From Paracoccus aestuariivivens (GTDB taxonomy: Bacteria; Pseudomonadota; Alphaproteobacteria; Rhodobacterales; Rhodobacteraceae), in the NCBI RefSeq assembly GCF_009711225.1, contig NZ_WMIE01000012.1, positions 1-64,000 of the forward strand: a stretch of 64,000 nt of DNA. Reading direction: 5' to 3'. Both the position numbers and the translations under genes were made by a program. The notes below the pieces were generated by a model. It did not search any database and was not told the origin of the DNA. It saw only the letters and a program-made list of their open reading frames with translations. Below, one piece after another: positions 24,878 through 34,093 of the stretch; the first letter of the stretch is position 1; every line of letters starts with the position of its first letter.

Positions 24878-26950
24878 TCAGAACCCCATCAGATCGTCTA
24901 GTTTTGACCGGATCGCCGCGACCGAGGGCACGGCCCATTCCAGAAGCACCGGATTATGCGGACTGGGAATATCGGGCATCGTCAGCCTCTCGACCGGAGC
25001 ATCCAGCGCCGTGAAGGCATCCTTGGCGACCATTGCAGCGATCTCGGCCCCGAAACCGGCGGTTTGCAGGTCCTCATGCACGATCAGGCAGCGATGCGTC
25101 TTCCGGACCGAGGCCAGAACCGCCTCGCGGTCCCAAGGCGACAGCGTGCGCAGATCAATGACATCGACCGACAGACCAAGCGCGGCTTCGGCGCAGCGAT
25201 CGACCATCCCGCCCCATGTGACGATGGTGGCGTCCTGCCCTTCGGCAACCAGTCGCGCCTTGCCAAAGGGCAACGCGAAATCGTCTCCGGGCCATGGCCT
25301 GCGCGCCCATGAATGGTCCAGCATGGCGCGATGTTCCAGAAAGATCACCGGATCATTGCCGCGTAGCGCGGTCCGCAGCAGTCCCACTGCATCTTCGGCA
25401 TTCGAAGGAGAGGCCACCATCCATCCGGGGCTATGAAGGAACGCCACTTCATTTGTCTGGCTGTGCCACGGATCGCCACATTTGAAAAAGCCGACCGGCA
25501 TCCGCACCACCATCGGCGCGGCGAAACGGTTGTTCGTCCGCCACCGCATCGACCCGCAATCGTTCAACTGTTCGGTCGCCGGTTCGGCATATTTCCGGAA
25601 TTGGATCTCGGGAACCGGCAGCAAGCCGGCCAAAGCCATACCGACAGCGCGACCGATAATTCCTTCTTCGGACAACGAGGTGTCGAAAACCCGCGACGTG
25701 CCGAACTTGTCCTGCAATCCCAGCGTGACGGCATGAACCCCGCCTTTCTGCCCGATATCCTCGCCGAATACGACCATGCGCGGGTTCGAGGTCAGTTCTT
25801 GCTCCAGCACGCGCCGGATCGCGGTGACCATGTTGATGCGCTGACCCTCGGGGCGGGCGGTATCCACAATCGCCGGAGGCGACCAGTCGGCTCGACCGCC
25901 GACCTGCTGCATCTCGCCATCGAAAAAGACATGCTGCATGACCGACGACGGGACAGGCAACGGGCGGGCCTCGGCCGCGATCAGTGCGGCTTCGGCCGTT
26001 TCCGAGGCGGTCCGCAATTCAGCCTCCCAATCCTGCGCACTGATCCGCGTCGGAACCAGATAGGATTTCAGCCGCCGCCAAGGATCACGCGCCCATTCAG
26101 CATCCACCACCTTGTCGGATTTATAGGTCTGGGTGTCCTGAAAACTATGCCCCTGCAAGCGCGGAACAGTCAGACGCAGCAGGACCGGAGCGCGGTCCTC
26201 GCGCACAATCGCCACGGCTTCGGCAATCAACGTGGCGGCTTCGGCGGGATCGGTCCCGTCGCCGGAAAGGATCGTCAGCCCCTGCCAAGAGGCCAGATTT
26301 TCAGCGATATTTCCCCCCGGTGTCTGAAAGGTCGAAGGCACCGAGATGCCAAAGCCGTTATCCTCGATATAGAACAACATCGGCAATTTCTGCGTCGTGG
26401 CGATGGTCAGCGCCGACCAGAACCCGTTCGATGCGACCGAACCGTCGCCCCCCAGCACAACCGAGATCGACCGCGCGTGATCCTCCGAGCCCAGAACCTT
26501 GGCGTGGTATTCCAGCGCCTGCGCCCATCCGGCGGTCGGCGTGTATTGCGCCCCGACCCCGCCGCTCATTGGCAGGGCCGACGCACCGTCGGGGTTGGGG
26601 TGATTGAACACGACACCGATATCGCGCCCGCCCGAATACCCCCCCGCCCGACCCATGGCCGAACCCAGCGCGTCATCAGCCCCGATCCCCAGCGCCAGCA
26701 ATAGCGGGCGCGAGCGATAATAGCCGCAGACTGCATCATGCCGAGCGGTCAGTTGCAAGCCCAGCAACACCTGCGCCATGTCGTGCCCGCGGGCCGAAAA
26801 CTGATACAGCACCTTCTTTTCGGGCACGAGGCGGGTTTCCTCCATCTCGTCCAGCGCGCGGCTCAGCGCCATGTGGCGCAGGACCATTCTCCAATCCACG
26901 GCGATATCCGGTGCATTGCGCAACGTCGAAACAGCGGCTGCTCGGACCAT
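24878..26950 (-). CDS. 2-oxoacid dehydrogenase E1, fused alpha and beta subunits
   Basis: A 690-residue protein. Residues about 1-330 form the TPP-binding alpha part, with GGDGSVASNGFWSALTIA and IEDNGFGISVPS as the GDGx(n)N cofactor motif. Residues about 360-690 form the transketolase-like beta part (GEDIGQKGGVHAVTLGL, FDTSLSEEGIIGRAVGMA). Most such enzymes have separate genes; the fusion is known in some branched-chain-type complexes. GGAGG lies seven bases before the ATG. It is followed by the E2 gene and is divergent from an Lrp-type regulator, which suggests amino-acid-responsive control. Confidence 0.92.
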   Translation of the reverse strand: MVRAAAVSTLRNAPDIAVDWRMVLRHMALSRALDEMEETRLVPEKKVLYQFSARGHDMAQVLLGLQLTARHDAVCGYYRSRPLLLALGIGADDALGSAMGRAGGYSGGRDIGVVFNHPNPDGASALPMSGGVGAQYTPTAGWAQALEYHAKVLGSEDHARSISVVLGGDGSVASNGFWSALTIATTQKLPMLFYIEDNGFGISVPSTFQTPGGNIAENLASWQGLTILSGDGTDPAEAATLIAEAVAIVREDRAPVLLRLTVPRLQGHSFQDTQTYKSDKVVDAEWARDPWRRLKSYLVPTRISAQDWEAELRTASETAEAALIAAEARPLPVPSSVMQHVFFDGEMQQVGGRADWSPPAIVDTARPEGQRINMVTAIRRVLEQELTSNPRMVVFGEDIGQKGGVHAVTLGLQDKFGTSRVFDTSLSEEGIIGRAVGMALAGLLPVPEIQFRKYAEPATEQLNDCGSMRWRTNNRFAAPMVVRMPVGFFKCGDPWHSQTNEVAFLHSPGWMVASPSNAEDAVGLLRTALRGNDPVIFLEHRAMLDHSWARRPWPGDDFALPFGKARLVAEGQDATIVTWGGMVDRCAEAALGLSVDVIDLRTLSPWDREAVLASVRKTHRCLIVHEDLQTAGFGAEIAAMVAKDAFTALDAPVERLTMPDIPSPHNPVLLEWAVPSVAAIRSKLDDLMGF

Positions 26951-27065
26951 GATCTTTCCTCCCGTTCCCTCGAGAGAAATTTTACGCCGCCGCCGCGAAT
27001 ATTCCTTTCAATCAACTCGACATTAAATGGATTTATGAGACGCTTGCTTCACATTTGCATAATTA

Positions 27066-27536
27066 GTGAAACAAATGCCCCAACTTGATTCGATAGACCG
27101 CAAGATCATCGCCGCCCTGCAACGCGAGGGTGGCCTGTCCAATCAGGAATTGGCGGAAAGGATCGGCTCGTCGGCCGCGTCCTGCTGGCGGCGGGTAAAG
27201 GCGCTCGAGGAGGCCGGCATCCTTCGCCCGCCGGTCAGGCTGGTCGATCCGGCGCGTCTGGGTCGCGGGCTGGATGTCTTCTGCGAGATCCGGATGAAGA
27301 ACCAGAGCCGCGCCATGCGCGCCGCCTTCGAGGCCTTTATCGAGGCGCAGGAAGACGTCGTCGAATGCTACTCGATCAGCGGCGACTGGGATTACATGCT
27401 GCATATCGTGGCCGAAGACGTCGCCGATTACGAGCGGGTCCTGATGCACGGCATTCTGGATCATCCGGCGATTGCCAGTTCGTCCTCGATCTTCGTGCTG
27501 CGTCGGGTGAAGCACACAACAGCCATTCCGGTCTGA
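27066..27536 (+). CDS. Lrp/AsnC-family transcriptional regulator
   Basis: A 156-residue protein with an N-terminal winged helix (LDSIDRKIIAALQREGGLSN and ELAERIGSSAASCWRRVKAL) and a C-terminal RAM/ligand domain (about 75-150, with SGDWDYMLHIV). The reading can begin with GTG 27066 or ATG 27075; neither has a strong ribosome site, and ATG 27075 is equally plausible. It diverges from the E1-E2 operon across about 115 bases. Lrp-type BkdR regulators often control branched-chain dehydrogenases in this arrangement, so I infer control of the neighbour by an amino acid or 2-oxoacid. Confidence 0.9.
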   Translation: MKQMPQLDSIDRKIIAALQREGGLSNQELAERIGSSAASCWRRVKALEEAGILRPPVRLVDPARLGRGLDVFCEIRMKNQSRAMRAAFEAFIEAQEDVVECYSISGDWDYMLHIVAEDVADYERVLMHGILDHPAIASSSSIFVLRRVKHTTAIPV

Positions 27537-27540
27537 AAGC

Positions 27541-27569
27541 GCGGCCCCGGACAGTCTGCCCGAGGCCGC
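27541..27569. terminator. Bidirectional hairpin between lrp and efflux operon
   Basis: GCGGCCCCGG, a nine-base loop, and CCGAGGCCGC form a 10-bp stem with one wobble or mismatch position. It lies between the lrp stop and the stop of the convergent outer-membrane channel gene. On the plus side it is followed by AGGTCTTTAT, only weakly T-rich. Confidence 0.6.
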
Positions 27570-27575
27570 AGGTCT

Positions 27576-28973
27576 TTATCTGGCTTTGGCCAGACCAACA
27601 CCACCTGCCGAAGCCGCGCTGAGCGCGACAAAGTTCAGCGCCTGTTGACGCACCGCATTGGCCAGATCCTGACGCGCGGACAACAACGTCCGTTCGGCGT
27701 CAAGAACAGGGAAGAAACCCGCTTCGCCAAGCTCGTAGGTGGTGCGGGCCAAGCTTACGGATTCGCTGGCATTGGCCACCAGACGGGTCTGGGATGCGAC
27801 CGAACGACCGTCGCGGTTATAGGCGGCAAGGGCATTCTCGACCTCTTCGACGGCGTTCAGCACCGAGGCCTGCCACGCCAGACGCGCCTGCTCGGCCCGC
27901 GCTTGAGCTGCCGACAGGTTCGCACGGTTCGCCCCGCCGGTGAACAGCGGGACCGAGATCTGCGGACCAAATCCCCATGTTTTCAGGCTGCCGCCACCGG
28001 ACAGATTGGTCGGCGTGACCGAACCCGAAAGCGTCAGCTTGGGATAGAAGGCCGCTTCGGCTTCGCCGACCGCCGCGACCGAGGCCGCGAGGTTGCGCTC
28101 GGCGACACCGACATCGGGACGCACGCGGATGACATCGGCCGGAACACCGACGCTGGCGCGGTAGCTGGCGCGCGGCTGGCCGCTGCCCTTGCGCAAGCGC
28201 GCGGCCAGATCGCTGCTGCGACCGGCGGTCAGGGTCGCAAGGCGGTTGATCGACTGGTCGTAACCGACCTCCAGTGCGGGCAGCGCCGCCTCTGCCTGAG
28301 TGACCAATTGTTCCGCCTGCAAGACCTCGACACGCGACACGCTGCCCAAGAAATCCTGTTCGCGGGTCAGCGCCAGAGTGCGCTTGCGGCTTTCAAGGCT
28401 TTGCCGCGTCAGGGACAGCGCGGACTGGTAATAGCGCAGATCGACATAGGCCGAGGCGATGGCGCTGGCGACCGTCAGGCGGGCGACCTCGGCGGACAGA
28501 TAGGCGGCATCGACCTGCGCCGAAGCACCACGCCGCGCGGCGCGGTTCGCCCCGAAAATGTCGATCAGCCATGACACGCCCAGCGTCGCCGAGGTACTTG
28601 CGGAAACAGATGCCGCACTGCTGCCGATCCCGCGATTTCCGGTGCCCTCAAGACTGACCTGCGGCAGGTCGTTCGCACCGATGCCACGGGCATTGGCCTC
28701 GGCCTCGCGGATGACCGCGACGGCGCTTTGCACGTCAAGGTTCCGGTCCAGACCCGACTGGACCAGACCGTCCAGCTGGCTGTCGCGGAACGCCGACCAC
28801 CATGCGTTCGAGCCCGCCCGTCTGGCCGGAGAATCCGACATAAACCGCGTCGGCAGATCGGTTTTCGGGGCGGTATAAGCCGTAGGCGAACAGGCCGACA
28901 GCGCAAATGCCGAAGCCAGCCCGCCCAGAAGCAGGCGGCGCGAAACATGGATGTTCTGTGTCATGGCGATCAT
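27576..28973 (-). CDS. RND efflux outer-membrane channel lipoprotein (TolC/OprM-NodT type)
   Basis: A 465-residue outer-membrane factor. The N-terminus MTQNIHVSRRLLLGGLASAF continues to the lipobox LSAC, so the mature protein is a lipoprotein. The SRRLLLGG segment also looks like a twin-arginine signal. Two TolC-type repeats cover about 65-260 and 275-455, with the ASVAAVGEAEAAFYPKLTLS signature. It would form the exit duct of the RND pump encoded just upstream (62 bases). A second ATG three codons in (28964) could also be the start; no clear ribosome site distinguishes them. Confidence 0.9.
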   Translation of the reverse strand: MIAMTQNIHVSRRLLLGGLASAFALSACSPTAYTAPKTDLPTRFMSDSPARRAGSNAWWSAFRDSQLDGLVQSGLDRNLDVQSAVAVIREAEANARGIGANDLPQVSLEGTGNRGIGSSAASVSASTSATLGVSWLIDIFGANRAARRGASAQVDAAYLSAEVARLTVASAIASAYVDLRYYQSALSLTRQSLESRKRTLALTREQDFLGSVSRVEVLQAEQLVTQAEAALPALEVGYDQSINRLATLTAGRSSDLAARLRKGSGQPRASYRASVGVPADVIRVRPDVGVAERNLAASVAAVGEAEAAFYPKLTLSGSVTPTNLSGGGSLKTWGFGPQISVPLFTGGANRANLSAAQARAEQARLAWQASVLNAVEEVENALAAYNRDGRSVASQTRLVANASESVSLARTTYELGEAGFFPVLDAERTLLSARQDLANAVRQQALNFVALSAASAGGVGLAKAR

Positions 28974-29038
28974 TCGATGGAAGAAAAAGGGCGCGGGCAG
29001 GACCGGAGCGATCCCGCCCGCGCGTCGGCAGGCTGCTT

Positions 29039-32000
29039 TCAGCTTGCCGAAGTCTGTGCGGCCTTGCGGCCCTTGCTCGTGAACCGGCTGAACAGGTCCA
29101 GCACGAACACGAAGAAGACGGGCACAAAGAACACCGCCAGCACCGTTGCCGCGACCATGCCGCCGATCACACCTGTACCGATAGCGTTCTGGCTGGCCGC
29201 CGAAGGGCCGGTCGCAATCGCCAACGGAACCACGCCCAGCGTGAACGCCATCGAGGTCATCAGGATCGGACGGAACCGCAGACGCGCCGCCTCGACCGCC
29301 GCTTCGATCAGGGTCTTACCCCCTTCCTGAAGTTCCTTGGCGAATTCAACGATCAGGATGGCGTTCTTGGCCGACAAACCGATGATCGCGATCAGACCCA
29401 CCTTGAAGTAGATGTCGTTGGGCATGTCGCGCAGGATCACGGCCAACACGCAACCCAAGACACCCAAGGGCACCACCAACATCACCGAAAGCGGGATCGA
29501 CCAGCTTTCATAAAGGCCCGACAGCAACAGGAACACGAACAGCACGCTCATCGCGAACAGCAGCGTCGATTGCGAGCCGGACTGGATTTCCTCCAGCGAT
29601 TGGCCGGTCCATTCATAGCCGAAACCCTGCGGCAAGGCTTGGGCCAGACGCTCCATCTCGGCCATGGCGGCACCCGAGCTGTAACCCGGCGCAGCCGAGC
29701 CCGCGATCCGCACCGACGGATAGCCGTTATAGCCGACCACCTGCGATGCGCCCTGTTCCCAGGTCACGCTGGCAAAGGACGAGAACGGGACCATGCCGCC
29801 ATTCGAGTTCCGCGCGGTCAGCTTCAGGATATCCTCGGCCTGCATGCGCGAGCCTTCCTCGGCCTGCAGCATGACGCGCTGCATCTTGCCCGCATTCGGG
29901 AAGTCGTTGACGTAAGCCGACCCCAGATATTGCGAGATCGTGGCCGAAACATCGGCAAAGCTGACGCCGAACGCATTCGCCTTTTCGCGGTCGATGGTGA
30001 CAAAGACCTGCGCGGCGGCGGGCAGTCCTTCGACGCGCAGGCCGGTGACGATGCCCCCTTTGTTCGCCTCGCCGATGATCTGCTGGGCGGCGGCCATCAA
30101 GGGCTCCTGCCCCTGTCCGGCGCGGTCCTGCAGCCGGAAACTGAACCCGCCCGAGGTGCCGAAGCCCGGAATGGGCGGCGGCGACAGCGCATACATCTGC
30201 GCGTCCTTATAGGTGAACATCTCCATATTCGCGGCACCGGCGATCTCTTGCGCGGATTGCGAACGCTCGGACCAGTCCTTGAAGGTGACAAAGATCAGAC
30301 CCGCATTCGGCCCCTGCCCCGAGAAGCTGAAGCCTCGGATCGAAACGACGTTTTCGACCGCCTCGTTGCGCTTGTACATCGTCGTGGCCTGCGCCAGCAC
30401 CTCGTCGGTCCGGTTCGAACTGGCCGTCGGAGGCGTCTGGGCATCCGTGATGATAAAGCCCTGATCCTCGTTCGGCAGGAAGCTGGTCGGCAGGCGGGCA
30501 AAGCCCAGACCGGTCAGCGCAACCAGAACCAGATAGAACGCCATCATCACCAGCCGCCGCCGCGTGACCAGCGTAACGCTGGCGGCATAGCGGTTGGTCA
30601 GGCGGTCGAAGTTGCGGTTGAACCAGCCGAAGAAGCCCTTGCGCTCGTGATGTCCCGAGATCGGTTTCAGGAAGGTCGCGCATAGTGCAGGCGTCAGGGT
30701 CAGGGCAAGGAACGCCGAGAACAGGATCGCCACCACCATGGTAAGCGCGAACTGACGGTAGATGATGCCCGACGAGCCGGGGAAGAAGGCCATCGGGATG
30801 AACACCGCCGCCAGAACCAGCGTGATGCCGACAATCGCGCCTGAGATCTGGCCCATGGCCTTTTGCGTGGCCTCGCGCGGGGGCAGCCCTTCGGTCGCCA
30901 TGATCCGCTCGACGTTCTCGATGACCACAATGGCGTCATCGACAAGGATGCCGATGGCCAGAACCATCGCGAACATGGTCAGCACGTTGATCGAGAAGCC
31001 CGCGACCAGCATGACCGCAAGCGTCCCCATCAGGGCGATCGGCACGACAATCGTCGGGATCAGCGTGTAGCGGATGTTCTGGAGGAACAGGAACATCACG
31101 ATAAAGACGAGCACCATCGCCTCGACCAGCGTGTGCAGCACCTTTTCGATGGATGCCTCGACGAAGGGCGTCGTGTCATAGGGGATCGAATAGCTGATGC
31201 CCTGCGGGAAGAAGCGCGACAGTTCCTCCATCTTGTGATGGACGGCCTCCGAGGTGTTCAGCGCATTGCCCGCCGATGACAATTGCACGCCGATGGCGGC
31301 GGCAGGTTTGCCATTGATGCGCGAGGCAAAGCTGTAGCTTTCCGATCCGATCTCGATCCGCGCCACGTCGCGCAGAAGAACCGCCGAGCCGTCAGGATTG
31401 GCACGCAGGACGATCTTGCCGAATTCGTCGGGATCTTCCAATTGGCCTTTCATCAGCACGGTCGCGGTCAGTTGCTGACCCATCGGGTTCGGATCGGCAC
31501 CTACCTTGCCTGCCGCGACCTGCGCGTTCTGGGCGCGAACGGCAGCGACCACCTCGGCGGTGGACAGGTTCAGGCCGGTCATCTTGTCGGGATCGACCCA
31601 GATCCGCAGCGCGCGTTCGGGTGCAAAGACCTGCGCGCGACCGACGCCCTCGATCCGGCGGATCTCTCCGGCGACGTTGCGGTTGATGTAATCGCCAAGG
31701 GCGATGTCATCGAACGTGCCGTCCTCCGAGGTCAGCGCGACCATCATCAGGAAGCCCGTTCCAGCCTCTTCGACCAGAACCCCCTGATCCACAACGCTTT
31801 GCGGCAACAAGGGTTCGACACGGGCGACGGCGTTCTGCACATCGACCTGAGCGCGGGCAATATCGGTCCCCGGTTCGAATGTCGCGGTGATCGACATCGC
31901 GCCCGAGCTGTCCGAGACGGATTCGTAATAAGCCAGCCCCTCGACGCCGTTCAGTTCTTCCTCGATCGGCTGTGCGACCGACTGGTTGATCTCGCCCGGT

Positions 32001-32158
32001 GACGCGCCGGTATAGGACGTGCCGATGGTGATCTGCGGCCACGCCACCTGCGGATATTGCGCCACGGGCAGCGATGGCAGCGCCAGCAGACCGGCAATCA
32101 CGATGAAAATCGAGATCACCCAGGCCAAAACTGGTCTGGTGATAAAGAATTGTGCCAT
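29039..32158 (-). CDS. RND multidrug efflux pump, inner-membrane permease (AcrB/MexB type)
   Basis: A 1039-residue HAE1-type transporter with twelve transmembrane helices and two large periplasmic loops. Proton-relay residues are present: the two aspartates in GILVDDAIVVIENVERIM and the lysine in GLSAKNAILIVEF. The N-terminus MAQFFITRPVLAWVISIFIV is typical. It is expected to expel hydrophobic or amphipathic compounds; substrates cannot be told from sequence. It follows the adaptor gene by six bases and precedes the channel gene, making a complete tripartite pump with a TetR regulator at the head. Confidence 0.96.
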   Translation of the reverse strand: MAQFFITRPVLAWVISIFIVIAGLLALPSLPVAQYPQVAWPQITIGTSYTGASPGEINQSVAQPIEEELNGVEGLAYYESVSDSSGAMSITATFEPGTDIARAQVDVQNAVARVEPLLPQSVVDQGVLVEEAGTGFLMMVALTSEDGTFDDIALGDYINRNVAGEIRRIEGVGRAQVFAPERALRIWVDPDKMTGLNLSTAEVVAAVRAQNAQVAAGKVGADPNPMGQQLTATVLMKGQLEDPDEFGKIVLRANPDGSAVLLRDVARIEIGSESYSFASRINGKPAAAIGVQLSSAGNALNTSEAVHHKMEELSRFFPQGISYSIPYDTTPFVEASIEKVLHTLVEAMVLVFIVMFLFLQNIRYTLIPTIVVPIALMGTLAVMLVAGFSINVLTMFAMVLAIGILVDDAIVVIENVERIMATEGLPPREATQKAMGQISGAIVGITLVLAAVFIPMAFFPGSSGIIYRQFALTMVVAILFSAFLALTLTPALCATFLKPISGHHERKGFFGWFNRNFDRLTNRYAASVTLVTRRRLVMMAFYLVLVALTGLGFARLPTSFLPNEDQGFIITDAQTPPTASSNRTDEVLAQATTMYKRNEAVENVVSIRGFSFSGQGPNAGLIFVTFKDWSERSQSAQEIAGAANMEMFTYKDAQMYALSPPPIPGFGTSGGFSFRLQDRAGQGQEPLMAAAQQIIGEANKGGIVTGLRVEGLPAAAQVFVTIDREKANAFGVSFADVSATISQYLGSAYVNDFPNAGKMQRVMLQAEEGSRMQAEDILKLTARNSNGGMVPFSSFASVTWEQGASQVVGYNGYPSVRIAGSAAPGYSSGAAMAEMERLAQALPQGFGYEWTGQSLEEIQSGSQSTLLFAMSVLFVFLLLSGLYESWSIPLSVMLVVPLGVLGCVLAVILRDMPNDIYFKVGLIAIIGLSAKNAILIVEFAKELQEGGKTLIEAAVEAARLRFRPILMTSMAFTLGVVPLAIATGPSAASQNAIGTGVIGGMVAATVLAVFFVPVFFVFVLDLFSRFTSKGRKAAQTSAS

Positions 32159-32164
32159 GCCTGC

Positions 32165-33337
32165 TTATCCCTGCTGTTCCGACGCGGCGGGCGTTTCGGC
32201 TTCTGCCTTGGCCTTGGTCTCGACGGGTTCGGCGACGACCTTGGCATCGGGGTACAGCTTCTGCGCACCCGCGACGACAACCTGATCGCCCTCGTGCAGG
32301 CCATCTTCCACCAGCCAGCGGCTGTCGGTGGTCTGGCCCAGACGGACATTGCGCCGCTCGACCGTGTCAGCGTCCTTCATCACATAGACATAGGCCTGAC
32401 CGGCCTGATCGCGCTGGACCGCCATTTGCGGAATGGTCAGTGCCTTTTCACGCACGGCCTGCTCGATGCGGGCGCGGACGTAAAGACCGGGCAGCAGATC
32501 GCCATCGGGGTTCGGGAATTCGGCCCGCAGCGTTATCTGGCCCGTGGTGCTGTCCACGCTGGCCTCCGAGAACAGCAGCTTGCCGGAATGGGCATAGGCC
32601 GTGCCGTCATCGAACATCAGTTGCACGCTGGCCTCGTCCGAGGTTGCCATCATCAACGTTCCCGCGTCCCGAGCACGGCGCAGCGCGAACAGATCCGACG
32701 AAGACTGCGTGACGTCAACATAGACCGGATCAAGCTGCTGGATCGTCGCCATGATGTCAGTCTGGCCACTGACCAATGCGCCTTCGGTGACCAGAGCACG
32801 GCCAACCACGCCCGAGATCGGGGCGGTCACATCGGTATAGCCAAGGTTCAGCTGGGCTTCCTGTAGCGAAGCGCGGGCAATCGCAACATCGGCTTCGGCC
32901 TGCGCCAGAACGGTGGTGGCGTTTTCCAGATCGACGCCAGCCGTCACCTTGCGCTCGCGCAGCGCCCTGGCCCGTTCCATCTGGTCCTGGGCATTCTGGC
33001 GCGTCGCCTCGGCACGAGCCAAGGTCGCCTCGGCGCTGGCCGCGCGGACGGCAAAGGTCGCCGGATCGATCTTGTAAAGCACATCGCCTTCCTTGATCAG
33101 GCTACCCTGTTCGAAGACGCGGCTGATGACGATGCCGCCGACACGCGGACGCACTTCGGCCGTGCGGGTCGCAGCAACGCGGCCCGGCAATTCGTTCACA
33201 ACCGGGAGCGGTTCGTGTTTCAGCGTCTGCACGCTGACGATGGCGGGCGGCAATTGTTGGGCGGCGACCGGACCTGCAAGCAAGGCAAAGCCGGCCATCA
33301 GGCAGACAAAGCTGCCAGGCATTTTTGCGATAAGCAT
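32165..33337 (-). CDS. RND efflux periplasmic adaptor (AcrA/MexA type)
   Basis: A 390-residue membrane-fusion protein. A signal sequence ends VAAQ (about 1-27). The barrel-sandwich/lipoyl part has GGIVISRVFEQGSLIKEGDV, a long coiled-coil hairpin covers about 100-165, and beta-barrel and membrane-proximal domains follow. The C-terminus is Ala/Glu-rich. It links the inner-membrane pump to the outer-membrane channel. AAGGTC precedes the ATG. The signal region does not show a clear lipobox, so soluble or weakly anchored forms are both possible. Confidence 0.94.
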   Translation of the reverse strand: MLIAKMPGSFVCLMAGFALLAGPVAAQQLPPAIVSVQTLKHEPLPVVNELPGRVAATRTAEVRPRVGGIVISRVFEQGSLIKEGDVLYKIDPATFAVRAASAEATLARAEATRQNAQDQMERARALRERKVTAGVDLENATTVLAQAEADVAIARASLQEAQLNLGYTDVTAPISGVVGRALVTEGALVSGQTDIMATIQQLDPVYVDVTQSSSDLFALRRARDAGTLMMATSDEASVQLMFDDGTAYAHSGKLLFSEASVDSTTGQITLRAEFPNPDGDLLPGLYVRARIEQAVREKALTIPQMAVQRDQAGQAYVYVMKDADTVERRNVRLGQTTDSRWLVEDGLHEGDQVVVAGAQKLYPDAKVVAEPVETKAKAEAETPAASEQQG

Positions 33338-33386
33338 GTTTCTGACCTTCAGATCAGGAGGGGGGAGGAGGGGAGAGGCGAATTAA

Positions 33387-33959
33387 TCAATCTTGCGGGT
33401 TTGGCGCACCTTCATCGCTTTCTGCGATGCCCATAAGCTCATCCAGCAGCTCGTTGCGGGTGGTTTCTTCGAAACGATGCAGATCGTAGAACTCGAGGAA
33501 GGCCATGCCGTGCAGGGTCAGAAGGACGCGCAACATCAGATGCGGCTCGGCAGCCTCGGCCCGGATGGTTTCGGCATCGCGCTGCATTTCGCAGCGCATG
33601 ATGTCGCGGCATTCAGCATTCGCGCCCATCCCGACGCTCAGAAGCAACGCCATGGCGATGTCTTCGTCCGTGGGCGCGGTGCGGAAATTCTCGATCAGGG
33701 CTTTCAGACAGGCATTAGGCTGACCCTGATAACGCGCAAGAATGGGTTCGAATTTTTCCCGATGCTGCGTCAGTTGATGTCGGGTGAATGCGGCCAGCAG
33801 ACCAGCCTTGGTTTCGCAATCATAGACCACGCTGGACTTGCTGACGCCCGCCTCTTTCGCGACGGCGTCGATGCTCAGGCCACCGATTCCATCGCGGCGC
33901 GCGACGGATTCGACTGCCCGCATCAGGTCTTCGCGATCGATCGTGCGCTTGCGGCCCAT
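33387..33959 (-). CDS. TetR-family repressor of the efflux operon
   Basis: A 190-residue regulator. The N-terminal helix-turn-helix is SIDAVAKEAGVSKSSVVYDC within the TetR domain (about 10-55), followed by an all-helical ligand domain. ATG 33959 (MGRKRTIDRED) is the right start; the reading extends 105 bases further upstream without family match and through the operator. The gene lies 49 bases before the adaptor gene in the same direction, and a palindrome stands 20 bases before its start, so it probably represses itself and the pump operon until an inducer binds. Confidence 0.9.
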   Translation of the reverse strand: MGRKRTIDREDLMRAVESVARRDGIGGLSIDAVAKEAGVSKSSVVYDCETKAGLLAAFTRHQLTQHREKFEPILARYQGQPNACLKALIENFRTAPTDEDIAMALLLSVGMGANAECRDIMRCEMQRDAETIRAEAAEPHLMLRVLLTLHGMAFLEFYDLHRFEETTRNELLDELMGIAESDEGAPNPQD

Positions 33960-33979
33960 CTGGTCGGTCCCTTTTTCAA

Positions 33980-33993
33980 TACGATCGTTCGTA
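33980..33993. promoter_or_regulatory. Palindromic operator in front of tetR
   Basis: TACGATCGTTCGTA has inverted arms TACGA and TCGTA around a four-base centre. It lies 20 bases upstream of the tetR start codon in a locally AT-rich stretch. TetR/AcrR-type regulators often bind such palindromes, so it is the best candidate site for autorepression of tetR and the efflux genes behind it. Confidence 0.65.
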
Positions 33994-34045
33994 AATAAAT
34001 AAAACCGACGCGTCAAGTCGCCGCAGCCAGCCTTACGCCGCATCA

Positions 34046-34077
34046 AATATAATTTGAATTGCAAATCAAACTATATT
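34046..34077. promoter_or_regulatory. Inverted repeat in front of the MarR-FUSC operon
   Basis: AATATAATTTGAA (34046-34058) and ATCAAACTATATT (34065-34077) are inverted copies matching at 11 of 13 positions with a six-base spacer. The repeat ends 16 bases before the marR ATG in the only strongly AT-rich stretch of the neighbourhood. MarR proteins usually bind such sites over their own promoters. Confidence 0.65.
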
Positions 34078-34093
34078 CGGCTAGAAAGCCCGC

